A stretch of DNA of 46,717 nt, taken from the NCBI GenBank assembly GCA_016872645.1, contig VGZH01000045.1, forward strand, positions 1 to 46,717. The letters run 5' to 3'. Position 1 is the first letter of the stretch; the number at the start of each line of letters is the position of its first letter. The DNA is from Planctomycetota bacterium. GTDB lineage: Bacteria > Planctomycetota > Planctomycetia > Planctomycetales > Planctomycetaceae. The notes below the pieces were generated by a model. It ran no database searches, had not been told where the DNA came from, and saw only the letters and a list, made by a program, of their open reading frames with translations. Shown piece after piece: positions 7,382-14,598 of the stretch. The position numbers were made by a program, and so were the translations under genes.

Positions 7382-8167
7382 ATGACTCGCCCACAATCTG
7401 CACGACCAGAATCGCCGGTCGAACGCTTCTTCCTTCCGCAACCGTTACAGCTTGCCATGCCGGATGACGCCGTCGAACTGGATGGTCCCGAAGCTCATCA
7501 CCTGTTGCACGTCCTGCGAGCGAAGGTCGGCGACCGAGTCGGTCTGTTCAACGGTCAGGGAGACGAAGCGATCGCCGAGTTGATCAGTCATCGCAAGAGG
7601 ACGGCTCACTTTCGAATTCTCAATCGCTGGACAACATCCGCTGACACCGACGAGTTGATTCTCGCTACCCCGTTGCCGAAAGGAGACCGCGCCCGCTGGC
7701 TGGTCGAGAAGGCAACGGAACTCGGAGTGACGCGGATCATCCCGTTGCGCACCGCTCGCAGCATCGTCGAACCGGGTGATGGAAAGATGGACAAGCTTGC
7801 GCAAGCCGCGATCGCCGCTTGCAAGCAGAGCGGCCGGTCACGTCTCCCGCGACTCGATCCGGTGACAACGTTGTCCGAGGTGCTTTTGGAATTCACGGCA
7901 GCGCCGCTACCGAAATGTCTGTTGCTGGCCGATCCGCGCGCGGAGCGAGCTCTTGGCGAAATGCTCGGATGCAAAGTGCCAACCACGATGGCCTTGATCG
8001 GGCCCGAGGGAGGATTCACTGCGGACGAACACTCCGCAGCCATTGCGGCCGGCGCGAATTCGGTGCGGTTGGGCCCGCACATCCTGCGCATCGAAACGGC
8101 GGTGCTGGCGATGAGTGCGGCATGGGCCAGTCAAGGCCTACAAAGACAAACGACAAATGCAAATTGA
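7382..8167 (+). CDS. rsmE: 16S rRNA m3U1498 methyltransferase RsmE
   Basis: A 261-residue SPOUT-class methyltransferase that uses S-adenosylmethionine to methylate N3 of U1498 in 16S rRNA, near the ribosomal decoding centre. An N-terminal PUA-like region (residues 14-85, with EAHHLLHVLRAKVGD) is followed by the SPOUT domain: LPKGDRARWLVEKATELGV at about 98-116, ACKQSGRSRLP at 146-156, LIGPEGGFTADE and LGPHILRIETAVL in the deep knot that binds the cofactor. Length is close to the E. coli enzyme (243 residues) plus a short N-terminal extension. ATG 7382 is the only sensible start. The TGA stop lies at the left edge of a palindromic repeat. Confidence 0.95.
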   Translation: MTRPQSARPESPVERFFLPQPLQLAMPDDAVELDGPEAHHLLHVLRAKVGDRVGLFNGQGDEAIAELISHRKRTAHFRILNRWTTSADTDELILATPLPKGDRARWLVEKATELGVTRIIPLRTARSIVEPGDGKMDKLAQAAIAACKQSGRSRLPRLDPVTTLSEVLLEFTAAPLPKCLLLADPRAERALGEMLGCKVPTTMALIGPEGGFTADEHSAAIAAGANSVRLGPHILRIETAVLAMSAAWASQGLQRQTTNAN

Positions 8168-8243
8168 ACAGAAGGGCCCCAAAGGAACGAAGACAAACAA
8201 CCCTCAATCGTTGAGCTTCGTTACCTTTGTTTCTTTCTGTTAA
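8164..8243. repeat. AACAGAAGG...AACGAAG palindromic element, copy 1
   Basis: The left arm TTGAACAGAAGGGCCCCAAA, continuing to GGAACGAAG (8164-8192), is matched inversely by CTTCGTTACCTTTGTTTC, continuing to TTTCTGTTAA (8216-8243). The tip is a small palindrome CTCAATCGTTGAG at 8203-8215. The left arm includes the TGA stop of rsmE. A diverged second copy lies at 20152-20234. Confidence 0.7.
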
Positions 8244-8892
8244 CCCTGTTCTTCTCCTTGTGTTGACGCACGAAAACACCTCGCGGTACGTCTCACGCAC
8301 CGCGAGGTTCGTATTGGCTGGCGGAGGTCTCTCAGTCTCAATTCAAAGAAACGCCAGCGCAGCTTCCACAATTCAAAAGGGAGTGCCGTTCGCAATCGTT
8401 GTGACACGAAGAGAGCCTGACGCGTTCACCTCCACCGCTCTCACACAGGGGAGACTCACAACGGTGAATCATCACGTTGCGTCACTGCTTGATACCGTTT
8501 CGCCGCTGGCAGCAGGGATCCCAAACCGGGCAGGGATGTTTTCCGATCAAAGATCTCGGAATGTTCTGAATCACCACCCGTCTGCGAGGCGGATCACATC
8601 GCTGATCAAACGCACTGTTCGTGCCCGAACGACTCGTTGCCGAAACACAACGGGCAAATCGTCGATGTCACCGGACGACAACGGCGCGACAGAAGCCTCA
8701 CGGAATCACGACTCAGCAACGACTTGCAAACGCAGAATCAGCGAATTTCGAAAGACATTGATGACTTCTCTGCCACGGGGCGAATCAGCCCGCTGAGCGA
8801 TCCGTGCTAAGGGCCATTGATAATCTGTTGAGCCCAAGCGCTCTCGATGACGAGCGCAGGAGGGCGGCGCAGAAACTCACCGCCGCGGCGCG
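8168..8892. other. 725-base stretch without a convincing gene
   Basis: It holds the right part of the palindromic element above, a hairpin at 8279-8307, and a possible broken coding frame at 8493-8896, listed separately. A 189-codon open frame at 8227-8796 has no recognisable domain and a residue make-up unlike the neighbouring proteins (many Arg, Ser, Thr and His), so I do not call it. I found no tRNA, RNase P, tmRNA or 6S RNA signature on either strand. Confidence 0.5.
8279..8307 (-). terminator. Possible terminator hairpin
   Basis: CCTCGCGGT (8279-8287) pairs perfectly with ACCGCGAGG (8299-8307) over an 11-base loop. Read on the minus strand the stem is followed by TGTTTTCG, a weak U-tract, so it could stop leftward transcripts coming from the TrmH-family gene. 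That gene ends almost 600 bases away, so the link is uncertain. Confidence 0.35.
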
Positions 8893-8896
8893 CTAA
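8493..8896 (+). pseudogene. Possible frameshifted coding remnant, no family recognised
   Basis: From 8493 the frame is open for 105 codons to TAA 8808-8810 but has no ATG. It contains protein-like stretches such as DHIADQTHCSCPNDSLPKHN and ISKDIDDFSATGRISPLSDP. At the point where it ends, the next frame (through 8804) continues with VLRAIDNLLSPSALDDERRR and AAQKLTAAAR to TAA 8894-8896. A single one-base indel near 8800-8808 would join the two into one plausible C-terminus. No family is recognised. It overlaps the stop of the convergent TrmH-family gene by four bases. Chance open frames are common at this GC content, so confidence is low. Confidence 0.25.
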
Positions 8897-9804
8897 GAAT
8901 TTGAGACGCAGTGCCCCATCGACGGCGCATCGAGTGCCGAGTTGGTGAAGTGGTAGAGAAAAATCCCCGCCGCGACAGCGACATTCAGCGAGTCAGCCGC
9001 ACGCATCGGAATCGTCAATCGACGATCACACAGATCAAGCCATTCCGGGCCGAGACCATTCGCCTCGTTGCCAAACAGCAACGCCAGCCTTGCCGGTCGG
9101 CGAGCCTGCCCCAGCGGTTCTGCCGGTTCCGTCGCATGGACGCCCTCGTCCGAGCACTCGGGCCAAGGCGGACCAACCAAAAACTCCTCGTCCGTCGGAT
9201 CGTCGTTCTCAACCACCGTCGCCGCGAGTTGCACGTGCCACTCAGACTTCAATCGTCGCAGGTCCGCACTCAAGTCGCGACTGCAAACAACTGGCAGGGT
9301 CAGAGCATTGCCCATTGATACTCGCAGAACTCGCCGCGAAAACGGATCGGCGCACGCTGGTCCCAGAAGCATCGCGTCGATGCCGAAGGCGGCTCCGAGT
9401 CGAATCAGCGTGCCGACATTTTCGGGATCTTTCACGTCGGGGCAGACAATGAACGTCTTCCGATCTCCGCCGCGAGCCATGATTTCGTCGAGTCTCGGGT
9501 TCGGCTTGCGGAACGCACAGACCATCGCGCCGCAGTGAAAGTTGTAACCGACCAGCTCAGCCGCCAGTGACTGCGGCATCACGAAAGTTGGAATGTCGGG
9601 TCGCAGCCACGACGAGAATTCATCGACGCGATTTTCGGTAAGCAATATCGACTCGACGACATAATCCGTCGCCAGCAGCCGTTTCGCCAGCCGCGCCCCT
9701 TCGGCGATGAACCGGCCTTTCCAGTGGGAATGCCGAATGGCTTTGACATCACGAAAGACGACGAGTCGTGGGTCATCCAGTGTCTGAATGGGAATGAGCG
9801 GCAT
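8893..9804 (-). CDS. TrmH-family SPOUT RNA methyltransferase
   Basis: A 303-residue RNA 2'-O-methyltransferase of the SpoU/TrmH family. The N-terminal substrate-binding part (about 1-95, with KGRFIAEGARLAKRLLAT) resembles the L7Ae-like domain of rRNA and tRNA methylases. The three SPOUT motifs follow: DPENVGTLIRLGAAFGIDA, LALLFGNEANGLG, and IPMRAADSLNVAVAAGIFLY, which form the S-adenosylmethionine knot. Between motifs 1 and 2 there is an unusually long acidic insert of about 35 residues (around NDDPTDEEFLVGPPWPE). The exact target nucleotide cannot be told from sequence. I use ATG 9804; a GTG at 9810 is an alternative. A GTAGTCC-type repeat begins nine bases before the ATG, leaving little room for a normal ribosome site. 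Confidence 0.88.
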   Translation of the reverse strand: MPLIPIQTLDDPRLVVFRDVKAIRHSHWKGRFIAEGARLAKRLLATDYVVESILLTENRVDEFSSWLRPDIPTFVMPQSLAAELVGYNFHCGAMVCAFRKPNPRLDEIMARGGDRKTFIVCPDVKDPENVGTLIRLGAAFGIDAMLLGPACADPFSRRVLRVSMGNALTLPVVCSRDLSADLRRLKSEWHVQLAATVVENDDPTDEEFLVGPPWPECSDEGVHATEPAEPLGQARRPARLALLFGNEANGLGPEWLDLCDRRLTIPMRAADSLNVAVAAGIFLYHFTNSALDAPSMGHCVSNS

Positions 9805-9813
9805 GGGCACATC

Positions 9814-9868
9814 GTAGTCCGGTCGCTCCGTGACCGGAACGCTCCGAGTTACGGGGAGACTCCGCTAC
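9814..9868. repeat. GTAGCCC palindromic element, copy 2 (degenerate)
   Basis: The left arm GTAGTCCGGTCGCTCCGTGA, continuing to CCGG (9814-9837), contains a perfect hairpin TCCGGTC...GACCGGA. The right arm ending GGGGAGACTCCGCTAC (to 9868) is a decayed inverse match of it. The element fills the gap between the start of the TrmH-family gene and the TGA (9871-9873) of the DUF1501 gene. Confidence 0.6.
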
Positions 9869-9870
9869 GC

Positions 9871-11142
9871 TCACGCGATCAACCGCTCGATCGGTTTGCC
9901 AGAGCTAAATCGCATCGGGCGGCCGATCGGGGTCAGTACCTCTTTGTCGAACTCGATGCCGAGTTGCCGCAGGATCGTCGCAAACAGGTCGGGAATCTCG
10001 ATCGGATCGTGCGGCATCGCGGTCGATTTTTTGGCGTCTTGTTCGACTTGCGGTTCGCTGTCGGTTTCGCCGATGACAATTCCGGAACGGAGTCCTCCGC
10101 CGCCGACAAGGCAAGAAAAACCTTTCGGCCAATGATCGCGGCCTCCAAGGCCGTTGATCTTCGGAGTACGTCCGAACTCGCCGATGCACAGGACGACTGT
10201 TGAGGCCAACAGATCACGTTGCTTGAGGTCGTGGATCAGCGCGGACATTGCGGGGTCGAGTTCCTTGGCCTGTGTCTTGTGCCCTTCGAAATTGTTGGCG
10301 TGCGTGTCCCAACCCATCAGTGTGACCTCGACGGCTCGAACCCCGGTCTCAACCAATCGTCGCGCGGCAAGGCAACCGTGGCCGAATTGCGTGTCACCGT
10401 AGGCATCGCGGATCGCTTGCGGCTCTTGATCGATCTCGAACGCTCGCAGCTGTTCTGAGGTCATCATGCGCAACGCGCGTTCAACGGTCAGTTGATGCAA
10501 GGTGTTCTCGACTTGCACGCGGCGACCAGCTTGAAACGCTTTGCTGACGGCGTCCAACCCTTTCAGGCGTTGCTGCTGACGGACATCGCCGACGCGAGGC
10601 TGCAAGTTGCGGATGCCGTTGGCCGGATCGTAGATCTTGAACGCATCGAACATCTCACCGAGGAAGCCGCCACGAGCTGGAAACTGCCCGCCAAGCAACG
10701 ATATGTGCGTTGGGATTTCGAGCTTCTCGTCCGGCAATTCGTGACTGGCAATCGCCCCCAGCGACGGATGGATCAGAGTCGGGTCGGGGCGATAGCCGGT
10801 CTTCAGCAAGTACGTCCCACGCTCGTGGTCCCCTTCTTTCGAGACGAGCGAGCGAATCACATTCAACTCGTGAATCTGCTCGGCGACCCGCGGATACATG
10901 TCGGCGATTTCGAGACCCGGGACCGTCGTCTTGAGGGACTTCGTCAGCCCGCCGATCTTCGTGCCGGGATGAGGATCCCACGTCTCCAATTGACTGGCGC
11001 CTCCGCCAAGCCAGATGACGATCAGTGACTTTTTCCGTTCGACACCGCGAGCTTCAGCGGCTCGCAGATCGAGGCTGGGAAACGCAAATGACAAACTGGA
11101 CATGCAAGCAGCTTTTAGAAGATCGCGGCGTGAACGATGCAT
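9871..11142 (-). CDS. Tat-exported DUF1501 protein
   Basis: A 423-residue protein of the DUF1501 family, which has an alkaline phosphatase/sulfatase-like fold. It begins with a twin-arginine type signal (SRRDLLKAA) and a hydrophobic stretch ending near residue 30, so it is expected outside the cytoplasm. Family landmarks are IVIWLGGGASQLETWDPHPG at about 41-60, DHERGTYLLKTGYRP, WDTHANNF and IGEFGRTPKINGLGGRDHWP, which carry the Asp and His residues that would bind metal. The biochemical activity of DUF1501 proteins is not established. AGGAGG lies six bases before ATG 11142. The gene follows the DUF1549/1553 gene by 103 bases on the same strand, the pairing common in Planctomycetota. Confidence 0.92.
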   Translation of the reverse strand: MHRSRRDLLKAACMSSLSFAFPSLDLRAAEARGVERKKSLIVIWLGGGASQLETWDPHPGTKIGGLTKSLKTTVPGLEIADMYPRVAEQIHELNVIRSLVSKEGDHERGTYLLKTGYRPDPTLIHPSLGAIASHELPDEKLEIPTHISLLGGQFPARGGFLGEMFDAFKIYDPANGIRNLQPRVGDVRQQQRLKGLDAVSKAFQAGRRVQVENTLHQLTVERALRMMTSEQLRAFEIDQEPQAIRDAYGDTQFGHGCLAARRLVETGVRAVEVTLMGWDTHANNFEGHKTQAKELDPAMSALIHDLKQRDLLASTVVLCIGEFGRTPKINGLGGRDHWPKGFSCLVGGGGLRSGIVIGETDSEPQVEQDAKKSTAMPHDPIEIPDLFATILRQLGIEFDKEVLTPIGRPMRFSSGKPIERLIA

Positions 11143-11245
11143 GGCAGCCTCCTCGGAGTGCGGCGCGTCAGAGCCGCTTCCGACCTTTCCGTCTCGTTGA
11201 GGTCACAACATTTAAAGCGATGCTGACACACCGCAGTCCAAAGGG

Positions 11246-13117
11246 TCAGTGGTTCCACGCGAACTCTGGCGAGTTGAACAGAATCCAATAGATGTCTTCG
11301 ACGCGATTGCCACGGCTCATCAAATTGTCTTTTCCGTCGGGGCGTTGGTCGCTCAGCAGCGGCAACAGTTCGGTGAATTCGTCATCGGTCGGTCGCCGCG
11401 TGAGGCCGATGAGGAAGCACAGCTCCAAACATTGCCGATCCTCTTTGGCCATGCCCGAAATGCGGCCGCTGGCGGAGAACGGCGTCGCGTCGATGGTTTC
11501 GCGGACCAAGTTGCCGTTCATGCGGAGCAGCGCTTGCGGGATTGTGCCGGCTCGGTCTTCGAGTTCGTTCTCGCCGAGGTCGCCGTATTCTTTCACGAAT
11601 TCGTTCGACCGCGTCAGCTTGATGAACCGTGAGATCAAGTGCGAGTTCTGGTCGATCGTGGTCAACGATGACGATTGCAGCAACGAGCCGATGATTTGCT
11701 CCGGCCGCAAACGAGTCAGCGGGAAGATCGCAAAGTGCTCCTTCATCTGCTCCAGTCTTGGTCCGTCATCGAGGTCAGATTTGGATTCCAACAGAAACGG
11801 ATTCGAGGCCAGAATGACTTCGATCAAACGGCGCAGGTCATAGCGGTGCTCGCGGAAGTCGGCTCCCAGCACATCGAGCAAATCTTGCTCTCCGGCCTTC
11901 AGTGCCTTCGGATGTTTGGCTCCCTCAACCTGCGGGCCGGGGATCTGATCTCCTGGCGGGTCTGGCAAGTCATCAACCGGCTCGATCCACGAGCGGCCGA
12001 AAAGCAATCCCCAGACGCGATTAACGATCGCGCGTTCGAACCGGCGGTTTTCCGAGTGTGTCACCCAGGTGGCGAGTCGCTCTCGGCCAGTGCCGTCGGT
12101 CGGCTCCCATTTCTCGCCGAACGGAACCTCTGGCTCGACGACCTTCTTCTCCAAAGTGTTTCGATCTTCGACCTCAAACTTCAGATCACGGTCCTCGCGC
12201 ACGCCGACCGGGCTGAGTTTGAGTTGTCCAAAGTGTGCGGCGAGTCCGGCGAACTCGTTTTGCTTCCAATGATCGAACGGGTGATCGTGGCACTGAGCGC
12301 AGTCGATCCGCTGGCCGAGAAACGCTCGCACCGCTCGGCCGGCGAGCTTGTTCTGGTTGAATCCCTCACCGTCGTTGTAGCCGGCCATCACGAAATTGAC
12401 TTCTGGTTGGTCGGTCCACAGGCCGTTGCCAGCAATCATCTCGCGAACCAATTCTGGATACGGGCGATTGGCTTCAAGCTGCTCACTGAGCCACCTCAGA
12501 AATCGGTCGCGGCGATAGACAATGAACTGCCCTTCTTCGACACCCACAAAGCCGCGAGCCAGTCGCTCGGCGAAGTAATCGAAGTAGCGTTGATCATGCA
12601 AGAACCGAGCGGTCCACCGTTGCAATCGATCCGGCCCGGAGTCTTGTTCGAACGCTCGAATTTCTTCGAGCGAGGGAACCGTTCCCATCAATGCCAGCGC
12701 AATGCGTCTCAGTACGGCCAACTCGTCCGCCGTCTTCGTCGGCTGCAAATCTTCGCTCGCCCAACGTCGAGTGAAAAAGGTGTTGACCTTTTGAATCGAC
12801 TCGTCGATGCCCGTTGTCGGGTTCGCCGACTCTTCGGTTGCGATCCCTTTGAGCGGTTGGCTGGTGACAAAACTCACCAACCAGATGACCGCCAGCAACA
12901 CAATGCCGGGAAGCAGCAATTTCCATCGCATGAGATCGCCTTTCGTGGCAGTTCCGTCTCGCATCTGTCGGGCTCGAGACACATCGGCCACCTGATACCA
13001 CTCGACGCCCTGCGGCGTTTCAGGGATCATCGCGAAACCGTGGCCGATGCGTCGAGGTATATCGGCCGGACGAGGAGCTTTCGTGCGTGTTTCGCCTTGA
13101 GGTTTTTTGATCAGCAA
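11246..13117 (-). CDS. DUF1549/DUF1553 protein with haem-type CxxCH motif
   Basis: A 623-residue membrane-anchored protein. A cytoplasmic N-terminus of about 62 residues precedes one membrane helix (LLLPGIVLLAVIWLVSFV). DUF1549 follows, with LRRIALALMGTVPSLEEIRA-like sequence and CAQCHDHPFDHWKQNEF carrying Cys273, Cys276 and His277, a c-type haem-like motif characteristic of this family. DUF1553 forms the C-terminal half (FERAIVNRVWGLLFGR, FPLTRLRPEQIIGSL, LGLTRRPTDDE-like ending). Role unknown; an outer-surface redox or polymer-handling function with its DUF1501 partner is often guessed. I chose TTG 13117 because GGAGGA lies about ten bases upstream and the extension looks coding; ATG 12931, right before the helix, is the alternative. 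Confidence 0.88.
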   Translation of the reverse strand: MLIKKPQGETRTKAPRPADIPRRIGHGFAMIPETPQGVEWYQVADVSRARQMRDGTATKGDLMRWKLLLPGIVLLAVIWLVSFVTSQPLKGIATEESANPTTGIDESIQKVNTFFTRRWASEDLQPTKTADELAVLRRIALALMGTVPSLEEIRAFEQDSGPDRLQRWTARFLHDQRYFDYFAERLARGFVGVEEGQFIVYRRDRFLRWLSEQLEANRPYPELVREMIAGNGLWTDQPEVNFVMAGYNDGEGFNQNKLAGRAVRAFLGQRIDCAQCHDHPFDHWKQNEFAGLAAHFGQLKLSPVGVREDRDLKFEVEDRNTLEKKVVEPEVPFGEKWEPTDGTGRERLATWVTHSENRRFERAIVNRVWGLLFGRSWIEPVDDLPDPPGDQIPGPQVEGAKHPKALKAGEQDLLDVLGADFREHRYDLRRLIEVILASNPFLLESKSDLDDGPRLEQMKEHFAIFPLTRLRPEQIIGSLLQSSSLTTIDQNSHLISRFIKLTRSNEFVKEYGDLGENELEDRAGTIPQALLRMNGNLVRETIDATPFSASGRISGMAKEDRQCLELCFLIGLTRRPTDDEFTELLPLLSDQRPDGKDNLMSRGNRVEDIYWILFNSPEFAWNH

Positions 13118-13144
13118 GAGTGTCCGTCCTCCACGAGTATCGCC

Positions 13145-14503
13145 GTGAGTATTTCAGGATCGACGAAACCAGGCGTTCGCCAGCCGCTCCCTTCGGAGGA
13201 ACGGGGGACATCCCATTCGCCTGACGAGTTGCCGACGCTGGTTGCCGATGGACCGCCGCTTAAGCCACTTCCCGGTTGGACGGCTCAACCACCTGCGTCG
13301 CCGGTTCTCGTCCCTGACGAACAGTCCGCTGAAATCGAAGCCTCGACGCTGCTGCCAGTCCTCGAAGCAGAACTTGTCGCCGACCGACTGCCTCCGTTTC
13401 CGGTGCCGTGGCGGCATCCGATCCTGTGTGCGATGTGGATCGTCCGCACGCTGTTTGGCCTTGCGAGCCTGACGTTGCTCTTGGCGGTCGCGGCTGCCGT
13501 GCCGCTGGTGAATTTTTGGGTTCTCGGCTATCTGCTGGATGTTGAGGGTCGAGTCGCTCGCAGTGGCAAGATTCGAGCGTCGTTTCCGTTGCTGGGATTG
13601 GCACCGCGCTTCGGCTCGATCGTGCTGGGGACTTGGCTGTGCGTGCTGCCGCTGCGACTGCTGGCCGGAGCGGCGACAGACGCGGCCTTGATTGATCCGA
13701 ATGGTGAGGTCGCGGCGCGTTGGGCGTTCGGACTGTTCGTCGCGAAGTGGCTGATGACCGCGCATCTTTGTTTGGCTTTGGCTCGTGGCGGCGCGTTGTC
13801 CTGCTTTTTCCGGCCCATCAAGAACCTTCGTTGGCTGCTGGCTCGTTGGCGAGATCACGACTATTGGAATCGGGCCTCGACGGCAATTGGCCAGTTCCTT
13901 TCTGGTCTGAATGCTCGACCGTACTACTCGGTCGGCTGGCGTGGCTTTCTTGGAACAGCGGCGTGGTTGTTCATTCCCTCGGCGCTCTATGGCTCATTGC
14001 ACGATCCGGAGAAACCCGCGCAGGTACTCGTAATGTTGACTGGCGGATTCGGCCTGTGGTTGACGCTGATGTGGGCGCCGATTCTGCAAGCTCGCTTCGC
14101 GGCGGAGAACCGCATGATGTCGTTTAAGGAACTCGGCACGGCTCGTGAACTGTTTCGTCGCGCGCCGTTCGCGTGGTTGTTGGCCATCGTGCTGACGTAC
14201 TTGCTGGCGCTGCCGATGTACCTGTTCAAAGCGGTCTCACCCCCGCAAGACGCGATGTGGTTTATCACGATCCTGTTCGTGGTCTCGATCTTTCCGACGA
14301 AAGTTGCACTCGGCTGGGCCTACGGCCGCTCGATCCGCCACACCAAACGTGCGTGGTGGCCGTGGCGCTGGCTCTGCAAGATCGTGCTGAGCCTCCTGGT
14401 GGCGATCTACGTCTTCATCCTGTTCTTCACTCCCGCAATTGGCGAACACGGTCGCCGAGTGCTGTTCGAACATCATACGCTGCTGCTGCCCGTGCCGTTT
14501 TGA
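13145..14503 (+). CDS. Polytopic membrane protein of unknown function
   Basis: A 452-residue protein. The first 90 residues are Pro- and Glu-rich and probably disordered in the cytoplasm. About eight hydrophobic segments follow, among them LTLLLAVAAAVPLVNFWVLG, WAFGLFVAKWLMTAHLCLAL, FAWLLAIVLTYLLALPMYLF and IVLSLLVAIYVFILFF. The phrase VPLVNFWVLGYLLDVEGRVA resembles the entry to DUF4013-type membrane proteins, but I cannot confirm that. No catalytic motif is visible. The start is uncertain: the frame is open far upstream through the antisense of the neighbour gene, and GTG 13145 is chosen because it clears that gene by 27 bases; no strong ribosome site is seen. It converges on the molybdopterin oxidoreductase gene. 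Confidence 0.75.
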   Translation: MSISGSTKPGVRQPLPSEERGTSHSPDELPTLVADGPPLKPLPGWTAQPPASPVLVPDEQSAEIEASTLLPVLEAELVADRLPPFPVPWRHPILCAMWIVRTLFGLASLTLLLAVAAAVPLVNFWVLGYLLDVEGRVARSGKIRASFPLLGLAPRFGSIVLGTWLCVLPLRLLAGAATDAALIDPNGEVAARWAFGLFVAKWLMTAHLCLALARGGALSCFFRPIKNLRWLLARWRDHDYWNRASTAIGQFLSGLNARPYYSVGWRGFLGTAAWLFIPSALYGSLHDPEKPAQVLVMLTGGFGLWLTLMWAPILQARFAAENRMMSFKELGTARELFRRAPFAWLLAIVLTYLLALPMYLFKAVSPPQDAMWFITILFVVSIFPTKVALGWAYGRSIRHTKRAWWPWRWLCKIVLSLLVAIYVFILFFTPAIGEHGRRVLFEHHTLLLPVPF

Positions 14504-14513
14504 CACGGAATCA

Positions 14514-14598
14514 CCCGAAGTGTCAGCCAGGGCGAGTGCTCCCGAACGCTGCCAATTCAGAGCCCGGGAATCACATGCCCGCGCTGACGCTTCGGTTT
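14514..14598. repeat. CCGAAG(C/T)GTCAGC palindromic element between convergent genes
   Basis: CCCGAAGTGTCAGCCAGGGC (14514-14533) matches the inverse of GCCCGCGCTGACGCTTCGGT (14577-14596) at 16 of 20 positions. It lies exactly between the ends of the membrane protein gene and the oxidoreductase gene, and its right arm touches the oxidoreductase stop codon. It may serve both genes as a bidirectional transcription terminator, although no U-tract is present. Confidence 0.55.

Noticed and set aside
8227-8796. 189-codon plus-strand open frame in the gap after rsmE
   Set aside because: No domain, rich in Arg/Ser/Thr/His, and starts inside or beside a palindromic repeat; a competing frame in the same stretch looks more protein-like.
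11675-13144. Long open frame upstream of the membrane protein, in the same frame
   Set aside because: It runs antisense through the DUF1549/1553 gene and has no domain. Only the part from about 13145 has membrane-protein character.
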